A stretch of 64,000 nt of DNA from Pseudorasbora parva (Eukaryota; Chordata; Actinopteri; Cypriniformes; Gobionidae). A program made the position numbers and the translations under genes. The notes under the pieces were generated by a model. That model was not told where the DNA came from, searched no databases, and saw nothing but the letters and a program-made list of their open reading frames with translations. Shown here piece after piece: positions 21,180 through 32,399 of this stretch (position 1 is the first letter of the stretch; each line of letters begins with the position of its first letter). The stretch is from positions 45,393,072 through 45,457,071 of the forward strand of contig NC_090178.1 in assembly GCF_024679245.1 (NCBI RefSeq). The letters run 5' to 3'.

Positions 21180-23410
21180 CACACTAACTGTTTATTTCTT
21201 TGTATCTCCAGTCATCATGCACTTCATTTATATGCAGCCATACATAACAGTAATTTTTTTTTTTAGAATTACCTAAAAGTAAGAGTAAAATCAACCCAAA
21301 GTGTGCCGATATTGAACATTGGCTGAGTTTATTTAGAATGTTTCATATTCTTGTGAACCGGCCTGAAAAAAATGTAAGTGTGTCGCCCAGAGCCTGACAG
21401 AATCTAATGTGACAGGACTGTTTTTTCACGGCTCATAGCAATACAAGCAACATGTTGAGCAACTGAGATATTCAGTTGTATCATCCTAGCGGCGTGGGAA
21501 ATTCTCACTAAGCACTGGACTTGCCAGAACCAAGGCTGCATGGTGAATCATTTGCATAAGGAAATCGTTGAACCGTCACCTAGGCAACAACTTTTCTGAA
21601 TGATTGTAGCAAAAATATGTACTCATGCACGTCCTAGAGTCACTTATAAGATAATTTCCCTTCCCTGATTTCACATCGACTCATAGGCCTACATAGCAAT
21701 GCAAAAGATGATTAACGTCAACATAGAGGAAGGGTTTGTGGTTTTTGCACAGAATGGATGACAGAGACAAGAAATGAGTATGCAGTATGCTGTTTGAGGA
21801 AACATAAGAAGTTTATTTTCTACTTTTGGCTCCACTTTCACACTGTTTCTCCATTTTGTTCTCTCTTGCAATTTCATAGGCTGTTGCTCATCAATGTGTA
21901 CAGTGGTCATGTAGATTTCAAATCCATTCGAAAATTGTCACAGTGTGTGCAAGTGTGTCGGCGATTGACATGTGCTATGAGTTTTAAGTCGCAGACAAAC
22001 ATGAAAAGCAGATGAGCTTCAGTATATTAATGTATGCTTGGCTTAGCAGTTGTTCTCAATTGATTTTTCTCCAAGATTTTAGGCCTGATTTTACATCGGA
22101 TATAGTACTCAAATTAATCAAACATTATGATTAAATAATATTTACATCAACCACAAAAGTAAACAATATGTAAAATGACTAGCGTGACAAAGATTGAATA
22201 AGGAAAATGAACAATTTTGTTTTCTAAATGTCTCTTGAATTTTGATGGTTTTATGCTCATGGCAGCCAATAATTCACCACACAAAAAACACTGTGGTCAG
22301 CATGAAGCATGTTTATTCTTGCTGAAAGTGAACCCATATTTAATGTCACTGTGTTGATGGTTTTCTAGGATGAGGGCATGTCACGCAACCAGGGTTAATA
22401 GTTAACTTAAACCAAAAAAAAAGTTACCTGAATTTTCTTATATCAATCATTGTTTTATTGCCAATGTGTGAACAGCTTGTAAGGAATAAAAAAAAAAAAA
22501 AACATTCCCTGACTTTCTACGTTGCCTATGTATACTGATTTCTACGTGATAGACTCGGGCCATCTTTGCCAGGAAAAACAAAAGTATGTGATGCTAACCT
22601 CTCTTCCTTCCAATGACAAAAACAATAATACAGTGTTCCGGATAATTCATTCTGTACTGTAATGTCAATGTGACATGCAAAGAAAAATGATTAATTCAAA
22701 CTATAGTTTCACATAGCCAGTTCTCTATAGTTTCAAATATACTTCATAATCAAATTATCATAACAGTGTCATTTTAATTATCTCATCTGTCTGCATGATG
22801 CCGGTGATTTGCTTAGCTTGTGCAAATACATCCACTTAGCTATGATCAGAGCTTTCTTAACTGCTTTTTTCTAACTGTGGTCATTTTTGTTGTGTTGATT
22901 TTGTTATTGAGTAGAAAGAGCACACCACATATCTACACTTTCATCCAACCAAGGACATGTTTGTTAACAGTATATTGCATGTTCGGGATGTTCGATAACA
23001 GTATATCGCTGCATTTCCAACTTCGTTTTACTTCTCAGCGAAAAACAAAAAAAAGAACTTAGCCGTAAGTATATTGAATCTACCTCTTTAGCGTTACGTT
23101 TGAACAAGTGCAAATACAAGGAAGATGTTACTGCTGCAGTTCACTTAGTGGCCACCAGTGTCCACAAGGGTTTCTGAATTTCTTCACTAGTCCCTTTAAA
23201 AATAAATTTTATATTTTTTAAAGACAAAACAAATAATTTCTAGCCTGACATGGTCATACTCATTTCTGATACAGCTCCATTTGGCTGTAAATATTGACAT
23301 GTTTCAACCGAACCAGGAAAGACCTCAATTGGATAGACTTACAACCAATCAGAGCATCGGAGTAAATTATGTATGTTGAGCGACCAAGCGGCAACCTCCC
23401 GTGATCTCTC
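21180..23410. other. Unassigned non-coding DNA
   Basis: AT-rich, with no exon with convincing splice sites, no RNA gene and no repeat boundary seen. Confidence 0.4.
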
Positions 23411-23414
23411 TTGA

Positions 23415-23850
23415 AGCCAATACGGAAGTAATGTAAACTGCAATTCCTAAACTGGCCACTAGAGCGGCTCCAGAGGGGAGCAGAATCTCTTTGAGCCCCA
23501 TGTTAAAATTCCCAACTTTACAGCAAAAAAAAACATGTTTACAGCCTGGTACAAATTGTGGTTTTGGTTTATACGGCTAATTTTGATCTTCATGACAACT
23601 GTGAGGGGGGTGAATTTTTTTATAACTCATTCGTTTACATTATATAAAGCCATAAAGTTCTGCATAATTAAGGGCGTGGTTACTTTGAGTGACAGGTGGA
23701 TAGCCATTTATCCGCCATCTATAGTCATTGCGTCACCTAAGCTCGACCATACTTTAAGCTTCAGAACGGCTTATCGGAATCCTATGAGTGACGTCACGGA
23801 CACTACGTCCATTTTTTTTTTTTACAGTATGTGAGCGACGCATAGTGGGA
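23415..23850. repeat. Dispersed fish repeat
   Basis: The series AACTGCAATTCCTAAACTGG, ACAGCCTGGTACAAA and GGGCGTGGTTACTTTGAGTG is recalled as a common cyprinid repeat. The boundaries are approximate and the class is not assigned. Confidence 0.4.
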
Positions 23851-25498
23851 AGTTCAGATCATTTTACGGACTCAGATCTTTGAATCTCGTTCAGCAAAAT
23901 GATCAAATCTTTTTTCAAGTCATTTAGTTAATTTCAGCAGAATATGATTAAAATTCCCCAACACATCTAGTACTTATGCAAATGTTGATCATAATTCAAA
24001 TAAAAATCAATTATAAGCTAATGCAGCCAATGCCAAGCTTTAAGAAATTATTTGTTGCTCAGCTGGGTCTTCAGGCTATGCAGTCTGTTATTTCACCTCA
24101 CCTCCGAATCACAGTCGTTTTTTCTTTTGTCAATCCACATTTAATCATGTCTATTCCCTGGAAAGATTAGTAATGTTACACCTCTCCTGTGTTCAGGTTT
24201 GAGTCGTTAGTTCCGTCATCAGTGACTGATCGGGCCGGGACAGCCCTATAAGCAATGCGTGCAGTCCCGAAAACAGAACTGATTAGTTCACCTCTCTAGT
24301 CTTCGGGTTCGAGTCATTCGTTCTCACAGCCCCACAGGCCGGGAGCAGAAGATTCTGCACATAACCGATGGCCTGTAGCGCATGCACGGTCAACACAAAA
24401 TGAACAAATCACTCTTTGAGACAACTCGATGTTCCCAAGTCATATTTAAGATTAGTTCAACTGCACGCACGCTGGAAGAAGTAGAAGAAGATACGTGTAA
24501 CTGTAAACGATCTTTGCCGATGTTGTAAAAAATAAATGAAGAATACGTGGAATATTTCATAACACACTCATAATTTTTGAGAGAAACCGTAAAGGTGAAT
24601 GCATATACGAACACGCTCTCCGTTTAGGATTAGAATGAATTCAAACTAGCGCTCTTTGGTGACGTGGAGGATTACGTTACTGTTTATCATCTGTCCATCA
24701 TCGTCTATAGCCTGCCCTGATGATTTGATTGGTCCAAACAGTTTCTGTTCAGGCATAATTACTCCACAACGGATCAAGTCCTGACAGAATTATTTATATA
24801 CATATATGTGGCAGAAAATATTAAACAAAAAAAAGTTTAATCTGTAATGCATCAATGACACTCAAATGACACTGCACTACAAGTACAATAAATACCATAG
24901 AGTTTAATTGGTCATCAGCATTTTTTATGTAAACAAAGGAGAAGTTTTCTATCCTCCCTTTAAATAATTGACAAGTCAGTTTAATTTGCGATCCTAACAA
25001 TGCATGATTAATTGGTTAGTTGCAATTTTTAGAAATTGGATTTAACATTTAACATTGGATTTTAATCACTGTGAACCACATAACCACTGGCTTAATTTGT
25101 TGGATTGAAGATGTCACTCGTTTTAAACCTAGGATTCTACCATTTGGATCATCTGTAACATGAGAAAAAGCCTTAAAGCCACTGTGGTTGAATTCTCTCC
25201 CCCATTTTCTTTCTAGCTTCCCTCTTTGCCTCATTTCCTCAACATCCCATGCCCCCTTGTTTGCCCAGGCCAATTTCAGCATAAGTGAGAGAATGGAAAA
25301 ACTGATTGCTTTTTCTCTCTGTCTAAATTCTCATTTCAGCTATGATGAATATAACATGTCGGAAATGATGAAATCTAACTGAACATGAAAAGTCCGGTGG
25401 CAAAAAAAAAAAAAAAAGTTTTAAAAAAAGCATCTGTTAAAATATAGTTGCAAAAGTTGTAGAGTTTGAGAGGATCTGAACTCAATGACACCACCTGC
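23851..25498. other. Unassigned non-coding DNA
   Basis: Around 24190-24360 there are two partly similar GTTCGAGTC-type stretches that may be repeat-derived. Otherwise nothing is supported. Confidence 0.4.
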
Positions 25499-26240
25499 AC
25501 TGTAAAAAATGTGGAGTAGGATTTACTTGAAAAAAGCTTGGAAACAATTTTCACTCAGAAAAGGCTAGTAAAATCTATACATATTTATTAGTAGCTTTAA
25601 TAAGAAATTATTAAGTTAAGTTTACTTGTGAATTTCCAGTACATTTTAATGACTCTTTGTTTGTAAATTTTACTTAAGTAATGCTTATAAATATAATGTG
25701 ATTTATAGAATTTTTTTTTACATAAGAATCCTAGTTATCTTTTTTAGCTATCCTGAGTAACCTTTACTTCAAATATTATTTAAATATTACTTAATATAAT
25801 TAGTGATATATTACAACTGATATTTTCAATAATAAAAACACTGACAGACATTTTCCTTGAGTTTTATTTGAATTAAACTCTAGAAAAAAAAACTGATTAA
25901 ACAAAGGTAATCATAAAACAACTGGACAAAAATGAATGTACACATTCATTAAGATTGACAGCTGTTGGCCAAAATTGTTCAGCATCTTTATCTTATCACA
26001 GATTTTTCATTGTGTTTTTGTGTATTTAACAGAGCACAACAATTTAACGTGAGATGCCTAAATGTGATCTAGTGTACAAAAATCAAAGATGATAAAACAA
26101 ATTAAACCTCTGCTTCTGTTTTCTTTAGCAGCACTGCATTACTTAGTTTCTGTTAAACAGTACAGTATAGAGCATTCTCACTTGCTGAACAAATGAGAAC
26201 GTGTAAGTGACGAACAAAATGGCCAACTAGCAGACTTACA

Positions 26241-26552
26241 TTAGTAGCTTTCTGTGCAAAGAGCCAACTTTGGAGAAAATTTTAAAGCATCCACTCCAAG
26301 GAAGATTTTCTGAAAGACTTCAAATGTGTTTCTCAGCTTTGGTGGATAGCTTAAGTTCAGGGAGTAAATGAAGCCCATGAGCAGAAGGCACGCATTTGTG
26401 AGATTCTTACATCCCAACAGCACCTCAGTCCCCTCAATGACAATGATGACGTCAGCTATGTTGGCATCTTCCTCTCCTGCAGTGCTGCCCAGTACAATGA
26501 TCTTCATCACATGATTGGTGAAGCTATCTTTAATCATGTCTCTGCTGACATC
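26241..26552 (-). CDS. Last coding exon, SAMD3-like fish family
   Basis: The acceptor TATTTGACAG precedes an exon open for 103 codons plus TAA. It begins DVSRDMIKDSF and contains ADVIIVIEGTEVL, CLLLMGFIYSLNLSYP and FEVFQKIFLGVDALKFSPK. From memory this matches the C-terminus of a large fish family usually annotated as uncharacterised or as sterile-alpha-motif-domain 3-like, whose function is not known. A polyadenylation signal (AATAAA on the minus strand) lies about 370 bases downstream, near 25866. The exon is in phase 0 with the next upstream exon. Confidence 0.75.
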   Translation of the reverse strand, partial: DVSRDMIKDSFTNHVMKIIVLGSTAGEEDANIADVIIVIEGTEVLLGCKNLTNACLLLMGFIYSLNLSYPPKLRNTFEVFQKIFLGVDALKFSPKLALCTESY

Positions 26553-26741
26553 CTGTCAAATACACAAATAAGTGCAAAGTGGTTACAATCATGTACATGT
26601 ACGTTGTATGTTCTCTTTAATTTTATGTGACAAGAGTCCCACACAGAGATTTGGTCTCACCATCATTAAATCTGTTATTACATGAAGAAAGAGGGAAACA
26701 ATTAAGACAGACTAAATCCAGAAGAACTGTCTGCAAGACAC

Positions 26742-27520
26742 TTAAAGGGTTAGTTCACCAAAAAATGAAAATAATGTCATGTATTCCTCACCCTCATGTC
26801 GTTCCACACCCGTAAGACCTCCATTCATCTTCAGAACACAAATTAAGATATTTGTGTTGAAATCCGAAGGCTCAGTGAGGCCTGCATAGCCAGCAATGAC
26901 ATTTCCTCTCTCAAGATCCATTAATGTACTAAAAACATATTTAAATCAATTAATGTGTGTACAGTGGTTCAATATTAATATTATAAAGCGATGAGTATAT
27001 TTTTGGTGTGCCAAAAAAACGAAATAACGACCATATAGTGATGGCTGATTTCAAAACACTGCCTCATGAAGATTCGAACCGTTATGAATCACGAGTCGAA
27101 TCATGATTTGGATCGCGTGTCAGACTGCCAACCTGCTGAAATCCTGTGATTTTGACGCTACTAACCGCTGATTCGATATGCTCCGTAGCTTCATGAAGCA
27201 GTGTTTTGAAATCGGCCATCACTATATATGGTTTTTACATCGTTTGTTTGGCGCAAAAAAAAAATTCTCGTTGCTTTAAAATAATAATATTGAACCACTG
27301 TCCTCACTTGAACTGATTTACGTATGTTTTTAGTACATTAATGGATCTTGAGAGATGAAATGTCATTGCTGGCTACGCAGGACTTACTGAGCATTCAGAT
27401 TTCAGCACAAATATCTCAATTGGTGTTCCGAAGATGAACGGAGGTCTTACAGGTGTGGAACGACATGAGGGTGAGGAATAAATTACATAATTTTCATTTT
27501 TGGGTGAACTAACCCTTTAA
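26742..27520. mobile_element. TTAA element with AGGGTTAGTTCACC ends
   Basis: Perfectly bounded: TTAAAGGGTTAGTTCACC at the left, GGTGAACTAACCCTTTAA at the right. The arms extend inward for hundreds of bases as an imperfect palindrome. It lies in the intron between the last two coding exons. Fragments of the same family are at 47523-47945 and 54271-54820. No coding sequence. Confidence 0.93.
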
Positions 27521-27539
27521 AACACTAAATGCAAAGCTA

Positions 27540-28830
27540 CAGTACTGTAAAAAGTTTTAGGCACTTGTGAAAAAAATTCTGTAAAGTGGGTATGCCTTTA
27601 AAATGCTTTCATAAATTGATTTTTATTCACCCTCTATGGACTAAATCAATATTTGGTGTGATCACCCTTTGCACTTAAAGCAGTTTTTGGCCTAGGTACA
27701 CTTGATATAGTTTTTCAGGTAGCTTCGCATGTAAGTTTTTTAAAGCATTTTGCAGACATTGCCACAGTTGTTATTGATTTAGGCTGTCTCAGTTGTATCT
27801 CTTTCTTCATGTTATATTAGACAGACTCAGTGATGGTGAGACCAGAACTTCTGTGGAGCACCAACTGTTGTCAGACTCCCTGTGCATACAAAAATCTCTC
27901 TGCATTAATACAAATGATGGCAAAATGTATATTTCATACACTATAGCACTACAAGTGATTATTGTCTCGTAATCATAAAGGAATCACTTTTGCTGCTATA
28001 TAGCACCATATCTTAAAGGACAACTCCGGTGAAAAATGAACCTAGGGGTAATTAACACATGGTTACCGAGTAGATCGTTCTCTGGGATGCGTTTTCATGA
28101 AAATCGAATGTAAAGAGAAAAAACAGATTAGCTTATAACGCGAGTAAATGGGGCACAGAGTAAGTCAAATGAAATCGCTAGTTAATACCACTAACAAGGC
28201 TCAAAATAGCCTCACACTAACACGGCAGCATAATGAGGGTCCCTACATGCAAACCGAAAGACAGTACATTACGCGTATACAGACAGGAGCCATCTTGGAA
28301 AACAGTCTGGACGAGTCGAGCCACGAACGCTGTGCTAAGCTGCGATAATTCCTATCAACCAGCTCACTTAGCACAGCGTTCGTGGCTCGACTCATCCAGA
28401 CTGTTTTTCAAGATGGCTCCTGTCTGTATACGCGTAATGTACTGTCTTTATAAAGTATCTTCTTATTAAACTGTTTGTACTCTTACAAAGTTCTAAATGC
28501 TTCGGTTTGCATGTAGGGACCCTCATTATGCTACCGTGTTAGTTTGAGGCTATTTTGAGCCTTGTTAGTGGTATTAACTAGCGATTTAATTTGACTTACT
28601 CTGTGAGACATCATACTGTGTAGAACCCATAAGAGTTTTTGCATTTTATTTGATTTGGTGCTAAACAACACTTACAGTGGTTCCCCTATGATTATGAGCC
28701 AAATAACCACTTTTAGTACTATATAGCATATATTTTTTTATTGGCAAACTACAGCATAAAGATATAAAAAGTAAAAAAAAACTATTTGGGGGATGAAAAT
28801 ACTAATGTGCCTTAGACTTTTGCAGTACTG
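27540..28830. mobile_element. TA-flanked element, CAGTACTG ends, carrying a foldback
   Basis: The left end is TA-CAGTACTGTAAAAAGTTTTAGGC. The right end, complemented, is CAGTACTGCAAAAGTCTAAGGC followed by TA. TA flanks and this end type point to the Tc1/mariner superfamily. No transposase frame is present. A foldback element (28013-28620) is inserted inside, within the same intron of the SAMD3-like remnant. Confidence 0.8.
28013..28620. mobile_element. Long foldback element, near-perfect palindrome
   Basis: It begins TTAAAGGACAACTCCGGTG (28013). From about 28140 to 28345 the sequence is repeated in inverted order at about 28365-28610, including GTCTGGACGAGTCGAGCCAC and its complement, and CGCTAGTTAATACCACTAAC and its complement. 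About 50 bases (28441-28490) interrupt the right arm, and the right terminus corresponding to the start is missing. A transcript would fold into a hairpin with a stem of some 200 bp. Confidence 0.88.
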
Positions 28831-28876
28831 TACATATCCAAAGTTAAACGAAATTTGAATTTATATATTAATGTAC

Positions 28877-28963
28877 CTGGAAGGCTTCAATTAGCTCATC
28901 AGTTGATTCTCCCAGGTAGGAAAGCAGGCAGCGAATCACAGCATCTCGTTTATCTTCAATTTG
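28877..28963 (-). CDS. Coding exon, SAMD3-like fish family
   Basis: The acceptor TTTTTAACAG and donor CCAG/GTACAT frame 87 bp (29 codons, phase 0 at both ends). It encodes EDKRDAVIRCLLSYLGESTD followed by ELIEAFQ. The block R-D-A-V...L-Y-L-G-E is characteristic of the family as I recall it. It joins in frame to the exon ending at 26241 and to the one starting at 29240. Confidence 0.72.
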
Positions 28964-29084
28964 CTGTTAAAAACGAATGTAAATCGTAGTGAACATTAAC
29001 AGTGTACACTCCCATCTACATTCAACTGCATATCTATAAAGTCATGAAGCAGCAAGATATCAGATGTGTAATATATACATTTAC

Positions 29085-29240
29085 CTGGCAGAGTGAATCT
29101 AGCACACTTCTAATTTTTATGCCTGCATCCCCACCCTTTATTTTAAACAAATCCAGGAGCTTTGGAGTGTAGAGGTCCAGTTTTTGCAGAAAGGTTGGCT
29201 CCAGGGGAATTGTGGTTATCCTTCTGAACTCATTCTTTAT
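29085..29240 (-). CDS. Coding exon, SAMD3-like fish family
   Basis: The acceptor TTTGTCTTAG and donor CCAG/GTAAATG frame 156 bp (52 codons, phase 0). It encodes IKNEFRRITTIPLEPTFLQK, then LDLYTPKLLDLF and IKIRSVLDSLCQ, without a stop. The three downstream exons are all multiples of three with consistent phase, which is strong evidence that this was a real gene. Confidence 0.75.
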
Positions 29241-29309
29241 CTAAGACAAAGAAGATAAAATGTAACACATTTAAGATTTAGTAGTCAAATAAACAATTTT
29301 TTTGTCAAC

Positions 29310-29311
<2 letters not shown>

Positions 29312-29386
<75 letters not shown>
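29312..29386. repeat. (CA)n microsatellite, about 75 bp, intronic
   Basis: An uninterrupted CA run between two exons of the SAMD3-like remnant. Confidence 0.97.
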
Positions 29387-29388
<2 letters not shown>

Positions 29389-29494
29389 TTCTAATGAAAT
29401 TAAAATATTTAATATTTTTTAATGAATGAAATATGAGTTCCAAAAGTTACCTACATATTACCATCAAGCCAGCAAAAGAAGAACTAAGGTTTAC

Positions 29495-29584
29495 CTCAGA
29501 TTCACAAAAAAGAGCTGGCCATCTCTCCATGAAATCTTTGACAGCAGGGCAGTGATTTGCAGAATTATTAGGCACGTTGATTTT
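29495..29584 (-). CDS. Exon of the SAMD3-like remnant, 5' part in a repeat arm
   Basis: The donor is GAG/GTAAACC (29495-29493). The part near the donor encodes CPAVKDFMERWPALFCESE, a block recalled from the family, which joins in frame to the next exon (IKNEFRR). Reading upstream the frame stays open through KINVPNNSANH to a possible acceptor ATATTTAG at 29585. From about 29550 upward, however, the DNA is the arm of an inverted-repeat element (29550-30110). The original exon was therefore cut by the repeat, and the acceptor proposed here would be supplied by the transposon. The downstream boundary is well supported and the upstream one is a guess. Confidence 0.45.
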
Positions 29585-30110
29585 CTAAATATATATTTTT
29601 CTCCAGGCACATTTCACCAATTCCAAGCCACATTAATCTTAATAACTACTATTCATTTTGTATTTAATCATTTATAAGTGATATATAATTCTCGATACGA
29701 AAAACACCTTATAGTATTAATGTCTAATACTAGACATTGCAGTTAAGGCATGACCATTGGACATGGTTTAAAAAATCCTGACCCAATGAGCATTTCACTG
29801 TCCGATGGTCATGCCTTAACTGCAATGTCTAGTATTGCATTAGTATTGTATCCTTCTCATGGGCATTTAATACTTTTTGACTTTTCAGTCTGAGGTAAAT
29901 CTCTTTTTTGGCTGATTTTATCTGTAAAAGAAAACGTCTCTAATAATTCTGCACACCTGAATATAAGGCGATTTCATTTCCAGTCTTCACGAACAATTAT
30001 ATATCACTTATAAATTATTAAATACATAGTAGTTATTAAGATTAATGTGGTATGGAATTGGTAAAATGTGCCTGGAAAAAAATATGATCAGAAAATCAAC
30101 ATGCCTAATA
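29550..30110. repeat. Inverted-repeat element with two nested pairs of arms
   Basis: The outer arms are 29550-29705 and 29985-30108, roughly 85% alike by eye, both containing AGATTAATGTGG in inverted order. The inner arms near 29720-29765 and 29800-29845 share AAGGCATGACCATTGGACA-type and ACATTGCAGTTAAGGC blocks. No coding sequence. The left arm abuts the exon remnant. Confidence 0.75.
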
Positions 30111-30289
30111 ATGTGTGTGAGTATGTGTATATTTACCAATGTTAAGTGGTCTCTTATTTTTTTCCAGAGCTGTATATATATATATATATGTGACGTGTGT
30201 GTGGTTGTATATGTGTATATCTATTGAAATCTATGTCATACTGCAAGGTTAATCAGTGTTATAGGCTGAAAGAATGATTGACAACTTAC

Positions 30290-30318
30290 CTTGCATGAGC
30301 TTGAATGGTGAGTGCAAT
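30290..30318 (-). other. Small upstream exon (29 bp) of the gene remnant
   Basis: The acceptor GTCCCACAG and a strong donor GCAAG/GTAAGTTG frame 29 bp. An ATG occurs near its 3' end, but joined to the proposed exon at 29584 it meets a stop after seven codons. It is therefore non-coding here, or the coding exon that followed has been lost. Confidence 0.4.
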
Positions 30319-31088
30319 CTGTGGGACATATGTTAGAAATGTTAATGTCAGAAAATATACTTTTTTAACAAATTTGAATAAATATACTTATCTTATTGAT
30401 TTGAAATTTGACCAGTCAACAACTGCATTCAAGTAAATATCCACAATAAATGTCCTCAAGTATAGATGATAGAGTTAAGGCTGCCTGTACACTACAAAAT
30501 GTATCACTAGCTATTGTATAGGTTCAAAAGGGTGTTTAATCTCTGTTTAACTTGATTAATATGCATCTTAATATGCATCATTTGATGTAAATTAATGGGG
30601 GATTGGCGGTTTTCTCCATCACGTTTAAAGTTAATGGCCTAACGTTAACGTTACCCATCTCAGGGCTACGTTAACTAACATGTCCATTTTTTAATTAGGA
30701 AACTTGTATTTATAACTGTTAATTCGGATAGCACGTGAGATCACAATTATTTATTCACACAGATGAATAAACGCGACGCTCGCGTCCGGCAAAGTTAATC
30801 TGAAAGTTCACTGTAACGTTACATTAAACTTCAACTTCAACTTATTCGTAGATTACATGTAAAATACAAGACAATTGTTTTCGACACAGATGCTGTTAGC
30901 TAATAAAGGATGTTTAGGTTCTTTAGCAAACTCAACTCTGTCAACTAACGTGAAGTTAGCCTAAGAAGTTATATATTAACAGTAACGCGTTAACTCTTTA
31001 ACCACCATGATTGCAGACAGCTTAATAACTCTATACTTTTCTTCAAACGTAACTAAATTGACCAATAAACAAATATTTCATAACTTAC

Positions 31089-31195
31089 CGTGTAAAAATC
31101 ACATCAGCCTTCGAGAAAATTTTCTGTTGCTTTCCTCTGCGCGCCACTTCAGTTCGGACCCCAGTGAGCATGCGCTTAGATTGCCTGGCTTCATG
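31089..31195 (-). other. Candidate first exon (5' UTR) of the gene remnant
   Basis: A GC-richer stretch ends in a consensus donor, ACACG/GTAAGTTA. An in-frame ATG on it meets a TGA after 31 codons, so it is probably untranslated leader. The start of the exon is not fixed. It sits about 250 bp inside the right CACTG end. Confidence 0.35.
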
Positions 31196-31452
31196 GAGTA
31201 AGTTTTACTTGCGTTTGTCATTTTTTGCATTAGTTCGTTAGATGACAAAACACCAAGTAAATGTTACTTGGGCAGTTCCATTTGAATTTACTTATGTATT
31301 TAAGCACAATAAATAAACATGAAGCCTCCAGTAGTTTATTGAATTAAACATGACATTTTGAAGTAAAAAGACAAAATAGGATTTCCTTGTAAAATATACT
31401 TAACTTATGCTATCTTTATTTACAAGCTCAAAAAATCACTTTTTACAGTGTG

Positions 31453-31834
31453 CTAGAAAAACACACTTCCTTTCCTAATCGCTCAGAATTGTTTGAATGA
31501 TAGTGATCTGTAATATATATTCCAACTCATTATTTATTAGTCCTGTTTTCCATATCCTACCAGATCCTTCTCATTCCTTCATGTCCCCTGGATAAGACTT
31601 GACACCATGGGCGAAATTCTCTGCATTGTGCACTGCCTAAACCTTCACGAGATATCTCTCCAGCAGGCCTGTTTCCAAGCTGGTTTCTTCTCCTTGTGTT
31701 CAGCACTTTTTAGAGAGTGCAAAAGTCAGGTTGCGGAAGCAAAACTACACTTAATTTTGCCTGTAGAAAAATTATCTTTTAAAGATAATCACTTATAAAC
31801 CAAGAAACCCTGGAGTATATTCGAATGATCATGC
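31453..31834. other. Unassigned non-coding DNA
   Basis: Nothing supported. Confidence 0.4.
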
Positions 31835-32135
31835 CATATAATCAAATTATATTGAACAGACACGTTCAGTTTTTAATTGTAGTGTCTGTTCTCTAACTAA
31901 ACTGATTATATGAAAATGAACGTGGTCGTGAAAAAAAGTGATCAGTGATTCAGTAGCGGTGGCTTTGGGAGTGGCCTCTCAGGGCAGCTAAGCATTCTGG
32001 GAATTGTTGTCTTTCATCCACATTAGACAAAAATACACTGTCTTTTCTCAGTATCAAAGACCCATTTCATTAATGTCTCAGTTTAATACAGATTCATCTT
32101 CCCAGCGCTGAAGTACCGCTTTAAAGACAGCCCCC
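31835..32135 (-). repeat. Fragment of the TTAA element seen at 58245-59025
   Basis: It is the reverse complement of the first part of 58245-59025, including GATTCATCTTCCCAGCGCTG and GCATTCTGGGAATTGT. It ends AAGTACCGCTTTAAA, a mutated copy of the family's terminal repeat. Confidence 0.75.
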
Positions 32136-32399
32136 CTGTAAGCTAACCAATGGCATATGCTTTTGTTTTCATCAGCTGAAAAACTAAATTATCAATGATT
32201 CTGCAAAGATATCTCCACCAAAAAAGAACTGGCCCATGCATCACAATATATATGTATATATAAATAGAGACCTCTTAGATATTAAAGAAAAATATAAAGT
32301 CTTCCTTTACATGGTCACTTTGTTGAGAGGTTCCAGGAGGTTAAAAATCAAGCAGTGACATTCCAGAGGGTCATCCCTCACTGGGACCAGCCAACTGGG

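Larger units (their letters stand above)
25499..31450 (-). mobile_element. CACTG-bounded 6-kb unit carrying a gene remnant
   Basis: The left end reads CACTGTAAAAAATG and the right end, complemented, reads CACTGTAAAAAGTG. The subterminal 250 bp on both sides are rich in TTTACTT/AAGTAAA words in both orientations, as in CACTA (EnSpm) transposons where transposase binds subterminal repeats. A clean 3-bp target duplication is not seen: only TG is shared by the flanks. All the exon pieces below lie inside it, with the first exon next to the right end and the last about 740 bp from the left end. Alternative: an ordinary locus flanked by two unrelated CACTG-ended MITEs. Confidence 0.4.

Noticed and set aside
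29720..29845. tRNA-like or regulatory cloverleaf
   Set aside because: The pairing is a simple inverted repeat nested in a larger transposon arm pair. No tRNA A or B box was seen.
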